A stretch of 64,000 nucleotides of DNA from Actinosynnema sp. ALI-1.44 (GTDB lineage Bacteria > Actinomycetota > Actinomycetes > Mycobacteriales > Pseudonocardiaceae): assembly GCF_001984155.1 (NCBI RefSeq), contig NZ_MTQO01000051.1, positions 248,001-312,000 of the forward strand, written 5' to 3'. Position numbers and translations under genes: made by a program. Below the pieces are notes generated by a model. The model did no database searches and was not told where the DNA came from. It saw only the letters and a list, made by a program, of their open reading frames with translations. Shown piece after piece: positions 1-7,981 of the stretch (position 1 is the first letter of the stretch; every line of letters starts with the position of its first letter).

Positions 1-153
1 CGCGGTGAAACCGCGCGCAGCCGTTTCGCCGCCGCTCAGCGCGAGACGTTCGAAGACATCACGGCGCACTGGGCACCCGAGGAACGAATCCGGTTCGCGG
101 AGCTGCTCATCCGCTACAGCGCCGACGCGAGCGCGTGGGCCCGGCGCCGCTGA
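1..153 (+). CDS. C-terminal end of a regulator-like protein (MarR type?), cut by window edge
   Basis: Frame 1 is open from the first base to a TGA at 151-153 and encodes 50 residues. The segment APEERIRFAELLIRYSAD resembles the last helices of MarR-family regulators, where a Leu/Arg-rich helix follows a PEER-like turn. No DNA-binding domain is inside the window, so the family is only a suggestion. The start lies upstream of the window. It is followed by about 100 bp without a gene and faces the racemase gene tail to tail. Confidence 0.45.
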   Translation, partial: RGETARSRFAAAQRETFEDITAHWAPEERIRFAELLIRYSADASAWARRR

Positions 154-253
154 CGTCCCACTTTGGACTGCCTACAGCGAATCGAGACGCGCTTTGCACG
201 CCGTCGACCAGATCGGCCGGTTCGTCCGCGACGAGACGATGTCCGCCACGCGG

Positions 254-1264
254 TCAGCGGAGCACGAATCCGGTGCCCAACTCGTCCGCGGGGTCGATCT
301 CGAAGCGGTGCTCCCCGGTCCGGTACGCGGTCGCTGTGACCTCAGGCACCACGGCGGGACGGCCGCCGACGGTGAGCTCGTCGACGATCCTGGCGTGGAA
401 GCGGGTGCCGACGATCGAATCGTGGACCAGCGTCTGGCCGATCGCGAGCTGACCGCCCGCCGCGAGCACCGCGACCCGTGAGCAGGTGCCGGAGCCGCAA
501 GGGGAGCGGTCGACCTGGCCGTCGGCGAAGACGGTGACGTTGCGCTGATGCGGGTTGCCTGCCTCGTCGGTGCCGAGGTCCTCGAACAGGATGGTCCCGT
601 AGACACCGTTGAGCCGGTCGTCGACGGGGTGGCGGGCGTGGTCGGTCTCGTTCAGCGCCCACTTCACCTCACGGCCGATCGCGATCAGTTCGGCGTAGTC
701 GGCGGGGCTGACGGTCAAACCGACGGCCGCGGCGTTCAGGTGCGCGTAGATCGCGCCCCCGTAGCCGATGTCGACGGTGACGTTCCCGCGTGAGGTGGTG
801 ACGGTGACGTGTTCACTGAGCAGGTAGCTGGGGACGTTGACGAAGTCGACGGCGGTGATCCGCTCGCCGGTGGCGTGCACGCGCATGCTGACACGGCCGG
901 ACGGGACGTCCACGACGACGGCGGTGGTTCCCGACGGATCGCGGGAGACGCGGCCGGTCTGCACCGCCCAGACCGCGAGCGCGATCGAGCCGTGGCCACA
1001 CGCGGTGGAGAAGCCGTCCTTGTGCCAGAACAGCACGCCGAAGTCCGCACCCGCGTCGTCGGGTGGGGTGACGAACCCGCCGTACATGTCCGCGTGGCCC
1101 CGGGGTTCGAAGCACAACAGCTTGCGCAGGGTGTCCACTTCGGGGTCGCTGATGGCGAACATGCGGCGCTCGGCGACGGTGGCTCCTGCGATGACCACCG
1201 GAGGGTCGGGTACGACGCGGAACGGCTCACCGCCGGTGTGGTAATCAACAGTGCGGACGTCCAC
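254..1264 (-). CDS. Proline racemase / hydroxyproline epimerase family protein
   Basis: 336-residue cytosolic enzyme of the proline racemase family, which interconverts C-alpha epimers of (hydroxy)proline with two catalytic Cys. Both Cys motifs are present: ACGHGSIAL near residue 85 and DRSPCGSGTCSR near residue 235. Because the second Cys is kept, racemase or epimerase activity is more likely than trans-3-hydroxyproline dehydratase activity, where it is replaced by Thr. The ATG lies 9 bp after the stop of the MFS gene on the same strand, so the two are probably co-transcribed. The exact substrate cannot be told from sequence. I see no link to the SARP regulon downstream. Confidence 0.85.
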   Translation of the reverse strand: MDVRTVDYHTGGEPFRVVPDPPVVIAGATVAERRMFAISDPEVDTLRKLLCFEPRGHADMYGGFVTPPDDAGADFGVLFWHKDGFSTACGHGSIALAVWAVQTGRVSRDPSGTTAVVVDVPSGRVSMRVHATGERITAVDFVNVPSYLLSEHVTVTTSRGNVTVDIGYGGAIYAHLNAAAVGLTVSPADYAELIAIGREVKWALNETDHARHPVDDRLNGVYGTILFEDLGTDEAGNPHQRNVTVFADGQVDRSPCGSGTCSRVAVLAAGGQLAIGQTLVHDSIVGTRFHARIVDELTVGGRPAVVPEVTATAYRTGEHRFEIDPADELGTGFVLR

Positions 1265-1273
1265 GATGGCAGC

Positions 1274-2485
1274 CTATTGCTTGATCGGACCCCGGCCCAG
1301 CACTCCGGCCGCGAGTGCGGCCAGTGCCAGCGCGGCAGCGGTCCACAGCAACGTGGTCGCACCGGCGGCCTCGTACACGGTGCCGCCGAGGAACGCGCCC
1401 AGTGCGATGGCCGCGGTGAAAACTCCGACATACAGCCCAGTGACGTGTTCTTCACGTCCCCTCGCGGACTGTGTCATCCACAGTTGACCGCCCACGGACA
1501 GTCCGCCATAGGCCAGTCCCCAGAGCACGACGCCTGCGACAGTTGCCACACCTGAGGTGTCGAACGACGCCAGGACCACGATCGAGACGGCGACACCGAG
1601 GGCGAGCGTGAGGACGGTGGCGCGGGAACGCCGTGCGGCCAGCGCACCGGCCGCGAAGTTGCCCACGAGGCCGGTCATCCCGTAGGCGAGCAGGATCGCC
1701 GCGATCGCCGCTGCGCCGAACCCGGGGCCGACCTCCAGCACGGGCCGGATGTAGGTGTAAGCCGCGAAGTGCGCTGTCACCAGGAACACGACCACCACCA
1801 GGCCGCTGGCGACCGCGGGTGTGCGCAACAGCGAACGGCCCCCGGCGGCCCGTTCGGCTCCCGGGGTGGTGGACTTTGGTTTGGGCAGCCGGGGAAGCAG
1901 GAGACGCAGCGCTGCTCCGAGGAGTACGGCGGAGACAGCGAACGTGGCGAAGGCGATGCGCCATCCGAACGCGTCGCCGATGATCGTGCCCACCGGCACG
2001 CCGACAACCGAGGCCGCCGCGACGCCGCTGACCGCGAACGAGACCGAGAGGGCCGCGTGTCGTGGTGCGACGAGGCGTGGCGCGATGACCGACGCCAACG
2101 ACCAGACGACGCCCATCGCGACGCCGAGCACGACGCGCGACACGACCAGCAGCGTGAAACCCGGGGAGACAACAGTGAGGACGTTGCCCACGGCCAGCAG
2201 CACCATCGCCACGGCGACGACTGCCCGCCGATCGAGGGCGCCGAGCACGCGAGGGACGACCGGAGCCGTGACCGCGGTCACCAGGCCGGTGACGGAGAGG
2301 CTGTAACCGGCCATTCCCGGCGTGATGCCGAGCCCTTCCGCCATCGGGGTCAACACCCCGACCGGCAGCATTTCCGAGGTGACGACGACGAACGTGCTCA
2401 GCACCACCACCGCGACGGACAGCCATTGCCGAACCGTGGTGTCGTGCTGTTCTGATTCGATGCGGATCGAGGCGGACGTGCTCAT
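1274..2485 (-). CDS. MFS transporter, DHA1 (arabinose/chloramphenicol exporter) type
   Basis: About 403 residues with roughly 12 hydrophobic segments. The N-terminal segment QWLSVAVVVLSTFVVVTSEM followed by LPVGVLTPMAEGLGI is the typical opening of DHA1 drug or sugar exporters, and the motif-A loop PRVLGALDRR follows. I chose the ATG at 2485 because the hydrophobic core begins soon after it; in-frame starts at 2494, 2509 and 2557 are possible. It heads an operon with the racemase-family gene and diverges from the LysR gene across about 100 bp, the usual place for LysR control. It may export or import the racemase substrate; that is inference. Confidence 0.8.
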   Translation of the reverse strand: MSTSASIRIESEQHDTTVRQWLSVAVVVLSTFVVVTSEMLPVGVLTPMAEGLGITPGMAGYSLSVTGLVTAVTAPVVPRVLGALDRRAVVAVAMVLLAVGNVLTVVSPGFTLLVVSRVVLGVAMGVVWSLASVIAPRLVAPRHAALSVSFAVSGVAAASVVGVPVGTIIGDAFGWRIAFATFAVSAVLLGAALRLLLPRLPKPKSTTPGAERAAGGRSLLRTPAVASGLVVVVFLVTAHFAAYTYIRPVLEVGPGFGAAAIAAILLAYGMTGLVGNFAAGALAARRSRATVLTLALGVAVSIVVLASFDTSGVATVAGVVLWGLAYGGLSVGGQLWMTQSARGREEHVTGLYVGVFTAAIALGAFLGGTVYEAAGATTLLWTAAALALAALAAGVLGRGPIKQ

Positions 2486-2585
2486 GCGGCTCATTCGAGC
2501 AAGGTCCATCTCGTGGAACAACAGCGATTCGCTGCACCATCGATCAGCTAGGCTCATCGATGGTGGCCGCGGCGGGGAGTGAGTG

Positions 2586-3503
2586 ATGAGCCAGCTTCCC
2601 GTCCAGGGGATCGAGTGCCTGCTCGTGCTGTCGGAGGAGCTGCATTTCGGCCGGACCGCCGCCCGTCTCGGATACTCGCAGAGCAGGGTGAGTCAGCTCA
2701 TCGCGCGCCTGGAACGCCGCGTCGGGACCAGGCTGGTGGAGCGGACCAGCAGGCGAGTGGCGTTGACCAGGTTCGGTGCGGAGTTCCTCGCAGAACTGCG
2801 GCCCGCCTACGCACACCTGGTCGGTGTGGTCGCGCAGGCGAGCGAACGGGCCAAGCGCGGCTCGTTGCGTGAGGTGCGGATCGGCTTCCAAGGCAGCGTG
2901 TACGAGGAGGTCACCGTCGCGCTCCGCCGGTTCCGGGCGTGTCACGACGTGTCGGTGCTGGTCACCGAGATCCCGCTGGGTTCGCCGTTCTCGGTGATCC
3001 TGGACGACGCGGTCGACTGCGCGGTCGTGCAGCTGCCCGCCCGGGACGAGCGGCTGACGGTCGGCTTCCGGTTCCCGCCGCAGGACCAGTTCCTCGCGGT
3101 CGGCACGACCCACCCGTTCGCCCGCCGAGGCCAGGTCGACGTCGAGGACCTGGTGGTCGTGGACCTTGTCACCCCGGCCGGTGACGCACCCGGTTACTGG
3201 GTCGACGCCCAGGTGCCGCGGTCGACGCCGTCCGGCACCGCGCTGCGAATCACGACCGGCGTCACCACGATGGAGGAGGGCATGGCGCTGGTCGCGAACA
3301 GCGACCACGGGATGCTGGTGTGCCGCCCGTTCGTCGAGCGGAGCAACCGCCGCGACGTGCACTACATCCCGGTGCGTGGCCTGGACGGCACCTCGCAGCT
3401 GGGCCTGGTCTGGCGCGCTGACCGCACCACTCCCCAGTTGCGGTCGCTGGCTCGGCTCCTGCACGAGGAGTTCGCCGCCGCGATTGCCGCGTCGACCACC
3501 TGA
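2586..3503 (+). CDS. LysR-family transcriptional regulator
   Basis: About 305 residues. The N-terminal winged helix-turn-helix (residues 4-62) contains LHFGRTAARLGYSQSRVSQL and LERRVGTRLVERTSRRV, standard for LysR. The C-terminal effector-binding domain covers roughly residues 90-295 and includes VRIGFQGSVYEEV. GGGGAG at 2574-2579 is spaced correctly for the ATG at 2586; a GTG one codon upstream is also in frame. It diverges from the MFS/racemase operon and probably controls it. No clear T-N11-A operator could be fixed by eye. Confidence 0.88.
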   Translation: MSQLPVQGIECLLVLSEELHFGRTAARLGYSQSRVSQLIARLERRVGTRLVERTSRRVALTRFGAEFLAELRPAYAHLVGVVAQASERAKRGSLREVRIGFQGSVYEEVTVALRRFRACHDVSVLVTEIPLGSPFSVILDDAVDCAVVQLPARDERLTVGFRFPPQDQFLAVGTTHPFARRGQVDVEDLVVVDLVTPAGDAPGYWVDAQVPRSTPSGTALRITTGVTTMEEGMALVANSDHGMLVCRPFVERSNRRDVHYIPVRGLDGTSQLGLVWRADRTTPQLRSLARLLHEEFAAAIAASTT

Positions 3504-4169
3504 CAAGGCAGGATGAGCGGCTGAGCCGGCTTTGTGCGGCCATCCCCGGATTCACCGCGCGGATGCTGCCAGGTGGACCCGGCGAAGTCATGCGTGGAAA
3601 CCACGCAGATTCCGGATCTCCGTACGTGGGGGCGCCGCGAATGCACTCGTCGCCGGCGTCGTGGAATGGAGATCGGCCCCGGACGTCCGCGGAAATTCGC
3701 GCCACCACCGTTAACAGGCAGTGGCACCCGCCGGGTCTGTAGTCCGAACAGGTCAGGAGAAACCGCTGGGTGTCGCAACGATCAGAGGTGCGTTCGGTGT
3801 ACCCGGCTGCGGCCGGGACGATCGTGTGAACGCGTGCACACCGTTCTCGGTCGACAATGGGACGTAGTGTTTCGTGCGATCGGCGGATCGGTGTCTACGG
3901 AAGGTGATTCTCCTGACACCCCGGGTGTCAGTTCACGTGTGATCTGGCAATCGCGTTCCGTGACGGGCGGTTTTCGGATCGCGGGAAATTAGGCGCCTGG
4001 CACTCATGCCGGGAATCCGACTGTCGCCCACGCTGAAGCTGTCACCGCATCGGATGAAAGCGAGATCATGAAGAACGCGGCAGGTGAGCAGGGGTGGAGG
4101 TGTTACTCGGGATGACGGTTGTGTCACTAACGGTAGTCTTCACGTGTGGGTAAAAGGTGGCCCGTGACC
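3504..4169. other. Gene-poor spacer before the SARP-controlled cluster
   Basis: Roughly 670 bp of lower GC than the flanks. The open frames here (for example plus-strand 3534-3992) lack a ribosome binding site, show Arg/Ser-rich composition and have no recognisable domain, so I treat them as noncoding. It marks the upstream border of the biosynthetic cluster. I see no mobile-element remnant, tRNA or strong hairpin in it. Confidence 0.5.
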
Positions 4170-4211
4170 TCAAGGTCGTGTCAGTTCGACGTCAGCCGTC
4201 GAGGGTAGATT
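4170..4211 (+). promoter_or_regulatory. SARP box A and -10 element for the ACP-ligase operon
   Basis: Three heptamers begin TCA at 4170 (TCAAGGT), 4181 (TCAGTTC) and 4192 (TCAGCCG), exactly 11 bp apart with 4-bp spacers. The last ends 7 bp before TAGATT at 4206-4211, which fits a TANNNT -10. Direct heptamers at 11-bp pitch just upstream of -10 are the known layout for SARP activators of the ActII-ORF4/DnrI type. The same layout recurs at six other promoters in this window. The predicted start near 4218 favours the ATG at 4273 over the upstream GTG at 4228 for the first gene. Confidence 0.75.
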
Positions 4212-4272
4212 TCACAGCAGATTAAAGGTGGGATATTACCAAATCCATGCGCCGGGAGAAAATGGTCGGGAC

Positions 4273-4602
4273 ATGATGGCGATCGAACGGCTGTGTGAGC
4301 TTCCGCCCGCTGAACGGCGTGCCGGACTGGAAGACCTCGTCGTCGCGGAATTCAAGACGACTCTGATGATGGCGGATGACGAAGACCTCCCGTTTGACAT
4401 GAGCTATTTCGAGCTCGGTTTCACCTCGCTGGGAATCACCGAGGTCAAGGAACGACTCGAAACGCAGCTCGGTCGTAGCGTGAGTACGAACGTGTTGTTC
4501 AACAGTCCGACTATGGAACGTCTCATAGCCTATTTGGCCGACGAAGTACTGGCCGACATCTTCGGCTCCATGCCAGTGGACGAAAGGGACACGAGCCCGT
4601 GA
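4273..4602 (+). CDS. Acyl carrier protein, PKS type
   Basis: About 109 residues. The phosphopantetheine site is GFTSLGITEV, with Thr-Ser replacing the usual Asp-Ser. The N-terminal part, LPPAERRAGLEDLVVAEFK, resembles the lead-in helix of ACPs excised from modular PKSs. I prefer ATG 4273 (or 4276), with GGGAGA upstream, because the predicted transcript begins near 4218; GTG 4228 would give a longer N-terminus. The stop overlaps the GTG of the ligase gene in a GTGA junction. The natural reading is a discrete ACP loaded by the ligase with a starter acyl group for the PKS/NRPS line. Confidence 0.85.
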   Translation: MMAIERLCELPPAERRAGLEDLVVAEFKTTLMMADDEDLPFDMSYFELGFTSLGITEVKERLETQLGRSVSTNVLFNSPTMERLIAYLADEVLADIFGSMPVDERDTSP

Positions 4603-6146
4603 ACGACCCGAATTCGCAGACGCTCACCGCTCGGTGTGCCGAGCATGCCCGGCGGCGCCCTGATCAGCCCGCCGTCATCTGCGAGGGGCGTGAGGTGACC
4701 TACGCGGAGTTCCACCGCCGCAGCAACCAGACCGCGCACGCGCTGCTCGCCGAGGGGGTGCGCCGGGGAGCGCGCATCGCCTACCTCGGGCGTGAGTCCG
4801 AGTTCTACTTCGAGATCGCACTCGGCTGTGCCAAGAGCGGGACTGTGCTCGTGCCGATCAACTGGCGGTTGACCTCCCGCGAAGTGGACCACGTGCTGCG
4901 GGACTCGAACGCCGAGGTGTTGTTCGTCGAACGCGATTTCCGGTCTACTGTGGACCGGCTGCGGCCGGACCTGCCCTCGCTGGCCACGGTGATCGAGATG
5001 GACACGCCCGACTCGCTCGCGGACGGTTTCCTGCGCTGGCGGGCCGGTCACCCCGAAACGGACCTCGATCCCGGCACCGGACGCGACGACGCGTTCGTGC
5101 AGATGTACACCAGCGGGACGACCGGTCTGCCCAAGGGCGTAGTCCTCGCCCACCGCTCCTACTTCACCTTCGTCGAGCACATGACCGAGGCGGGGCTCGA
5201 CTGGATCGACTACCACCCGGCGGACCGGTCCCTGAGTTGCTTCTCCGGCTTGCACTCGGCGGGCATGGGCTGGTTCATGTACGGCTTCGGGGTCGGGTGC
5301 ACGCACGTGGTCATGCGGATGTTCGTCCCCGAAGAGGCGGTGCGGTGCATCCGCGACCACCAGGTCACGATCATGTTCGCCGCACCGGCGATGCTGCGGA
5401 TGTTGCTTGCTGAGCGCGCCGCCACGCGGCAGGCGTTCACGTCACTGCGCAAGGTGACCTACGGGGGCTCGGTGATCGCGCCGTCTCTGCTGCTCCAGTG
5501 CATGGAGAGCTTCGACTGCGAGCTCGCGCAGATGTACGCGGCAGCCGAGTCAGGCGCCGGGGTCACATGCCTCGCCCCCGCGGAACACAGGCCGGGCAAC
5601 CCGAGGCTGAATTCGGTCGGGTTGCCGTGCCCGGGCAACGAGGTGCGGATCGTGGGCCGCGACGGGGAGGTCCTGCCCGCAGGCCAGGTCGGCCAGATCT
5701 GGGCGAGGAATCCCGCCACCTTCATCGAGTACTGGCGGCAGCCGGAGGCGACGAGGAACGCGCTCGTCGACGGCTGGCTGATCATGCCCGACGCGGGCTA
5801 CCTGGACGAGGACGGCTACCTCTACGTGCTGGACCGCGTGGACGACGCCATCATCGTCGCCGGTCAGAACATCTATCCGGCGGAGGTGGAGAAGGCGCTG
5901 TCCGAGCACCCGGCGATCGCCGACGCCGCGGTGGTCGGCGTGCCCGACCAGCGGTGGGGCCAGGCGGTCAAGGCTGTGGTGGTGCTCCACGGGGATCAGC
6001 AGGCGACCGTGCGCGACCTCATGGTGTTCCTGCGGGGCAGGGTCGCCGATTTCAAGATTCCCACCCGGTTCGAGTTCGTGGACACGTTGCCGCGCAACCC
6101 GACCGGCAAGGTTTTGCGCCGGTTGCTGCGGGCGGAAGCGCGCTGA
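4599..6146 (+). CDS. Acyl-AMP ligase / acyl-CoA synthetase (ANL superfamily)
   Basis: 515 residues, full length for a FadD-type ANL enzyme. The nucleotide-binding motif YTSGTTGLPKG lies near residues 170-180, followed by MYAAAESG (A5 region), YVLDRVDDAIIVAGQNIYP (A8) and a C-terminal NPTGKVLRR carrying the catalytic Lys. It activates a carboxylic acid as acyl-AMP and probably passes it to the coupled ACP, with which it shares a 4-bp GTGA overlap. The substrate is unknown. A hairpin follows the stop, so ACP and ligase probably form a two-gene transcript from SARP box A. Confidence 0.88.
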   Translation: MNDPNSQTLTARCAEHARRRPDQPAVICEGREVTYAEFHRRSNQTAHALLAEGVRRGARIAYLGRESEFYFEIALGCAKSGTVLVPINWRLTSREVDHVLRDSNAEVLFVERDFRSTVDRLRPDLPSLATVIEMDTPDSLADGFLRWRAGHPETDLDPGTGRDDAFVQMYTSGTTGLPKGVVLAHRSYFTFVEHMTEAGLDWIDYHPADRSLSCFSGLHSAGMGWFMYGFGVGCTHVVMRMFVPEEAVRCIRDHQVTIMFAAPAMLRMLLAERAATRQAFTSLRKVTYGGSVIAPSLLLQCMESFDCELAQMYAAAESGAGVTCLAPAEHRPGNPRLNSVGLPCPGNEVRIVGRDGEVLPAGQVGQIWARNPATFIEYWRQPEATRNALVDGWLIMPDAGYLDEDGYLYVLDRVDDAIIVAGQNIYPAEVEKALSEHPAIADAAVVGVPDQRWGQAVKAVVVLHGDQQATVRDLMVFLRGRVADFKIPTRFEFVDTLPRNPTGKVLRRLLRAEAR

Positions 6147-6191
6147 CCGGGTTCCGGCCGGCCGCACCGCACGGTGGTGCGGCCGACCCGG
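6147..6191 (+). terminator. Hairpin between ligase and SARP genes
   Basis: Outer arms CCGGGT (6147-6152) and ACCCGG (6186-6191) enclose a 9-bp stem (6160-6168 with 6176-6184) around a 7-nt loop. There is no T-tract, as is usual for actinomycete terminators. It would separate the ACP-ligase transcript from the SARP gene. Confidence 0.5.
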
Positions 6192-6245
6192 TTGTCACTG
6201 CATGGGGGAACGCACAGCGGAAAAATCACGGGGAGGGGAACTATC

Positions 6246-7037
6246 GTGGTGATCAAATTTCTCGTACTCGGTCCACTCGAATGCCAGTCGGCCAACCGGC
6301 CGCTGAACGTGTCCGGAACCCTGCAGCGCTCACTGCTCGCGACACTGCTTGCCGCCGAAGGGGTACCGGTCGCGGTGGACGCGCTGGTCTCGGAGTTGTG
6401 GGGCGACGAGCCCCCGCCGCACTGGGAGAACGCCTTGCAGGCGCACATCAGCAGGTTGCGCAGGCGGATAGACGCCGCGTCCGACGACCGGTCCACCCGG
6501 CTCATCGTCGAGCACTCCGGCTACTGCCTGCGCACAGGCGAGGACGCCGTCGACGCGAAGGTGTTCATGCGTGCGTTCGACTACGCCCGATTCCTCGGCA
6601 CCTCCGATCCGAGATCGGCGGCGGACTCGTTGCGCGACGCGCTGTCGTTGTGGCGTGGCAAGGCTTTCGGCCTGGTGCTCCAGGGATCGCTGTGCCGCAT
6701 CGTGGCGCAACGCTACGAAACCGCCCGCGTGGTGGCCCTGGAAACGCTGTTCGACCTGGAGCTGCGCAGCGGGCGGCACACCGACATCATCCCGACGTTG
6801 TCCGAACTGGTCGAGGCGCTGTCCTTGAACGAGCGCTTCTGCGAGCAACTGATGATCGCGCTGTACCGGTCCGGGCAGCAGGCGCGTGCCCTGAGTGCCT
6901 ACACCCAGATGCGCGCCCGGCTCCACGAGGAGCTCGGTGTGGAGCCGACCGTGACATTGCGCAACCTCTTCAACGCGATCCTCAACCACCATGAGGCACT
7001 TCGCCTCGGCGCCGACCACGCCGTGCTACGTAGCTAG
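6246..7037 (+). CDS. SARP-family pathway activator (OmpR-type DNA-binding + BTAD)
   Basis: About 263 residues, the size of small SARPs such as ActII-ORF4. An N-terminal winged-helix trans-regulatory domain (about 1-92; FLVLGPLE at the start, ALQAHISRLRRRID in the recognition-helix region) is followed by a bacterial transcriptional activation domain with TPR-like helices (about 97-245; LYRSGQQARALSAY). There is no NB-ARC/ATPase extension. The GTG at 6246 (or 6249) follows GGGGAGGGG. Seven promoter regions between 4.2 and 34.8 kb carry the repeat architecture bound by SARPs, so this is the best candidate for their common activator. No clear SARP box was seen upstream of the gene itself. Confidence 0.9.
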   Translation: MVIKFLVLGPLECQSANRPLNVSGTLQRSLLATLLAAEGVPVAVDALVSELWGDEPPPHWENALQAHISRLRRRIDAASDDRSTRLIVEHSGYCLRTGEDAVDAKVFMRAFDYARFLGTSDPRSAADSLRDALSLWRGKAFGLVLQGSLCRIVAQRYETARVVALETLFDLELRSGRHTDIIPTLSELVEALSLNERFCEQLMIALYRSGQQARALSAYTQMRARLHEELGVEPTVTLRNLFNAILNHHEALRLGADHAVLRS

Positions 7038-7159
7038 TCCGCCTCCCCGGGATTTCACGTGTGGTCGCGTCCCGGCGCAAGTGCCGGTAACGATGTGGAT
7101 TGTGGCTGAGTAACGTCACGTTCCCCTGAGGTAGCTGTTGATCGAGCGCGGACCTTCGC

Positions 7160-7978
7160 TCAAAGACCTTCGTCTTCGACGATTCGTGTCAGACGCCGGG
7201 TGAAGTCCGACAGGACAGCCGCGGCGTGCTCGCTGACGTAGAAGTGCCCGCCCGGATACACGTGGTGCCCCAGGTACTGGCGGCTGCGCTCGGCCCAGAC
7301 GGCCATGGCGTCCGGGTCGACCAGCAACGGATCCGAGTCGCCCGCGTAGCTCACCAGCGGGCAGTCCACGACAGCCTCGTCGTCCTCGTACTGCACGGCG
7401 ATCCGGAAGTCCGCGATCACCGGTGGCAGCACCAGGTCCAGCATGTCCGGATCGGTCCACAGCTCGTCGGGGAAGGCGCCGAGGCCCTTGAACATCCCGC
7501 CGAACTCGTCCATCGACAGCTTCTCGTGGCCTGCGGGCGCGGTGAAGAAACCCCTCGGCGCCCAACTGGACATGCCCAGCAGTGCCGGAGCCTGCTCGCC
7601 TTCGGCCGCCAGCCGGACGGCCAGCCGGTAAGCCATCATCGCGCCGGTGCAGTGCCCGAACATCGCGAACGGGCGTTCGTCGTCCACAGTGGCCAGTACC
7701 GCCTGGTACAGGTCGTCGAGCAGTTCGTCCCAGTCGACGGGCAGCGGTTCGGCGCGTCGGCCCTGGCGTCCCGGCAGAGTCAGCGCCTGCGCGCCGACCT
7801 CCGCCGGGAGCAGGCGTTTCCAGGTGCGGTACGCGGCCGCCCCGCTCCCGGCGTGCGGCATCAGCAGCAGGCGGATCGGGGTTTCCTCCGGCAGCCGCGC
7901 GGGACTGAACCAGTGGGCAGGCGGCGCGCTCACCGGGGCGACCACTGGGACAACTGCCGGGCTCTCGGTCGTGCTCAT
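7160..7978 (-). CDS. Type II thioesterase with a Cys nucleophile
   Basis: 272 residues, alpha/beta hydrolase fold of the external editing thioesterases of PKS/NRPS systems. LLLMPHAGSGAAAYRTW is the usual opening, and the acid/base residues lie in AGDSDPLLV and PGGHFYVSEH. The nucleophile motif reads FGHCTGA, with Cys110 where Ser is normal (codon TGC on the minus strand). Cys nucleophiles are known in some thioesterases that form strained or amide products but are uncommon in editing type II enzymes. It lies 3 bp after the PKS stop in the same operon, which supports a role in clearing or releasing chains from that line. Confidence 0.85.
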   Translation of the reverse strand: MSTTESPAVVPVVAPVSAPPAHWFSPARLPEETPIRLLLMPHAGSGAAAYRTWKRLLPAEVGAQALTLPGRQGRRAEPLPVDWDELLDDLYQAVLATVDDERPFAMFGHCTGAMMAYRLAVRLAAEGEQAPALLGMSSWAPRGFFTAPAGHEKLSMDEFGGMFKGLGAFPDELWTDPDMLDLVLPPVIADFRIAVQYEDDEAVVDCPLVSYAGDSDPLLVDPDAMAVWAERSRQYLGHHVYPGGHFYVSEHAAAVLSDFTRRLTRIVEDEGL

Positions 7979-7981
7979 CGC

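Noticed and set aside
3534-3992. Small gene in the spacer before the cluster
   Set aside because: No ribosome binding site, irregular composition and no similarity to a family; the region has lower GC than the genes around it.
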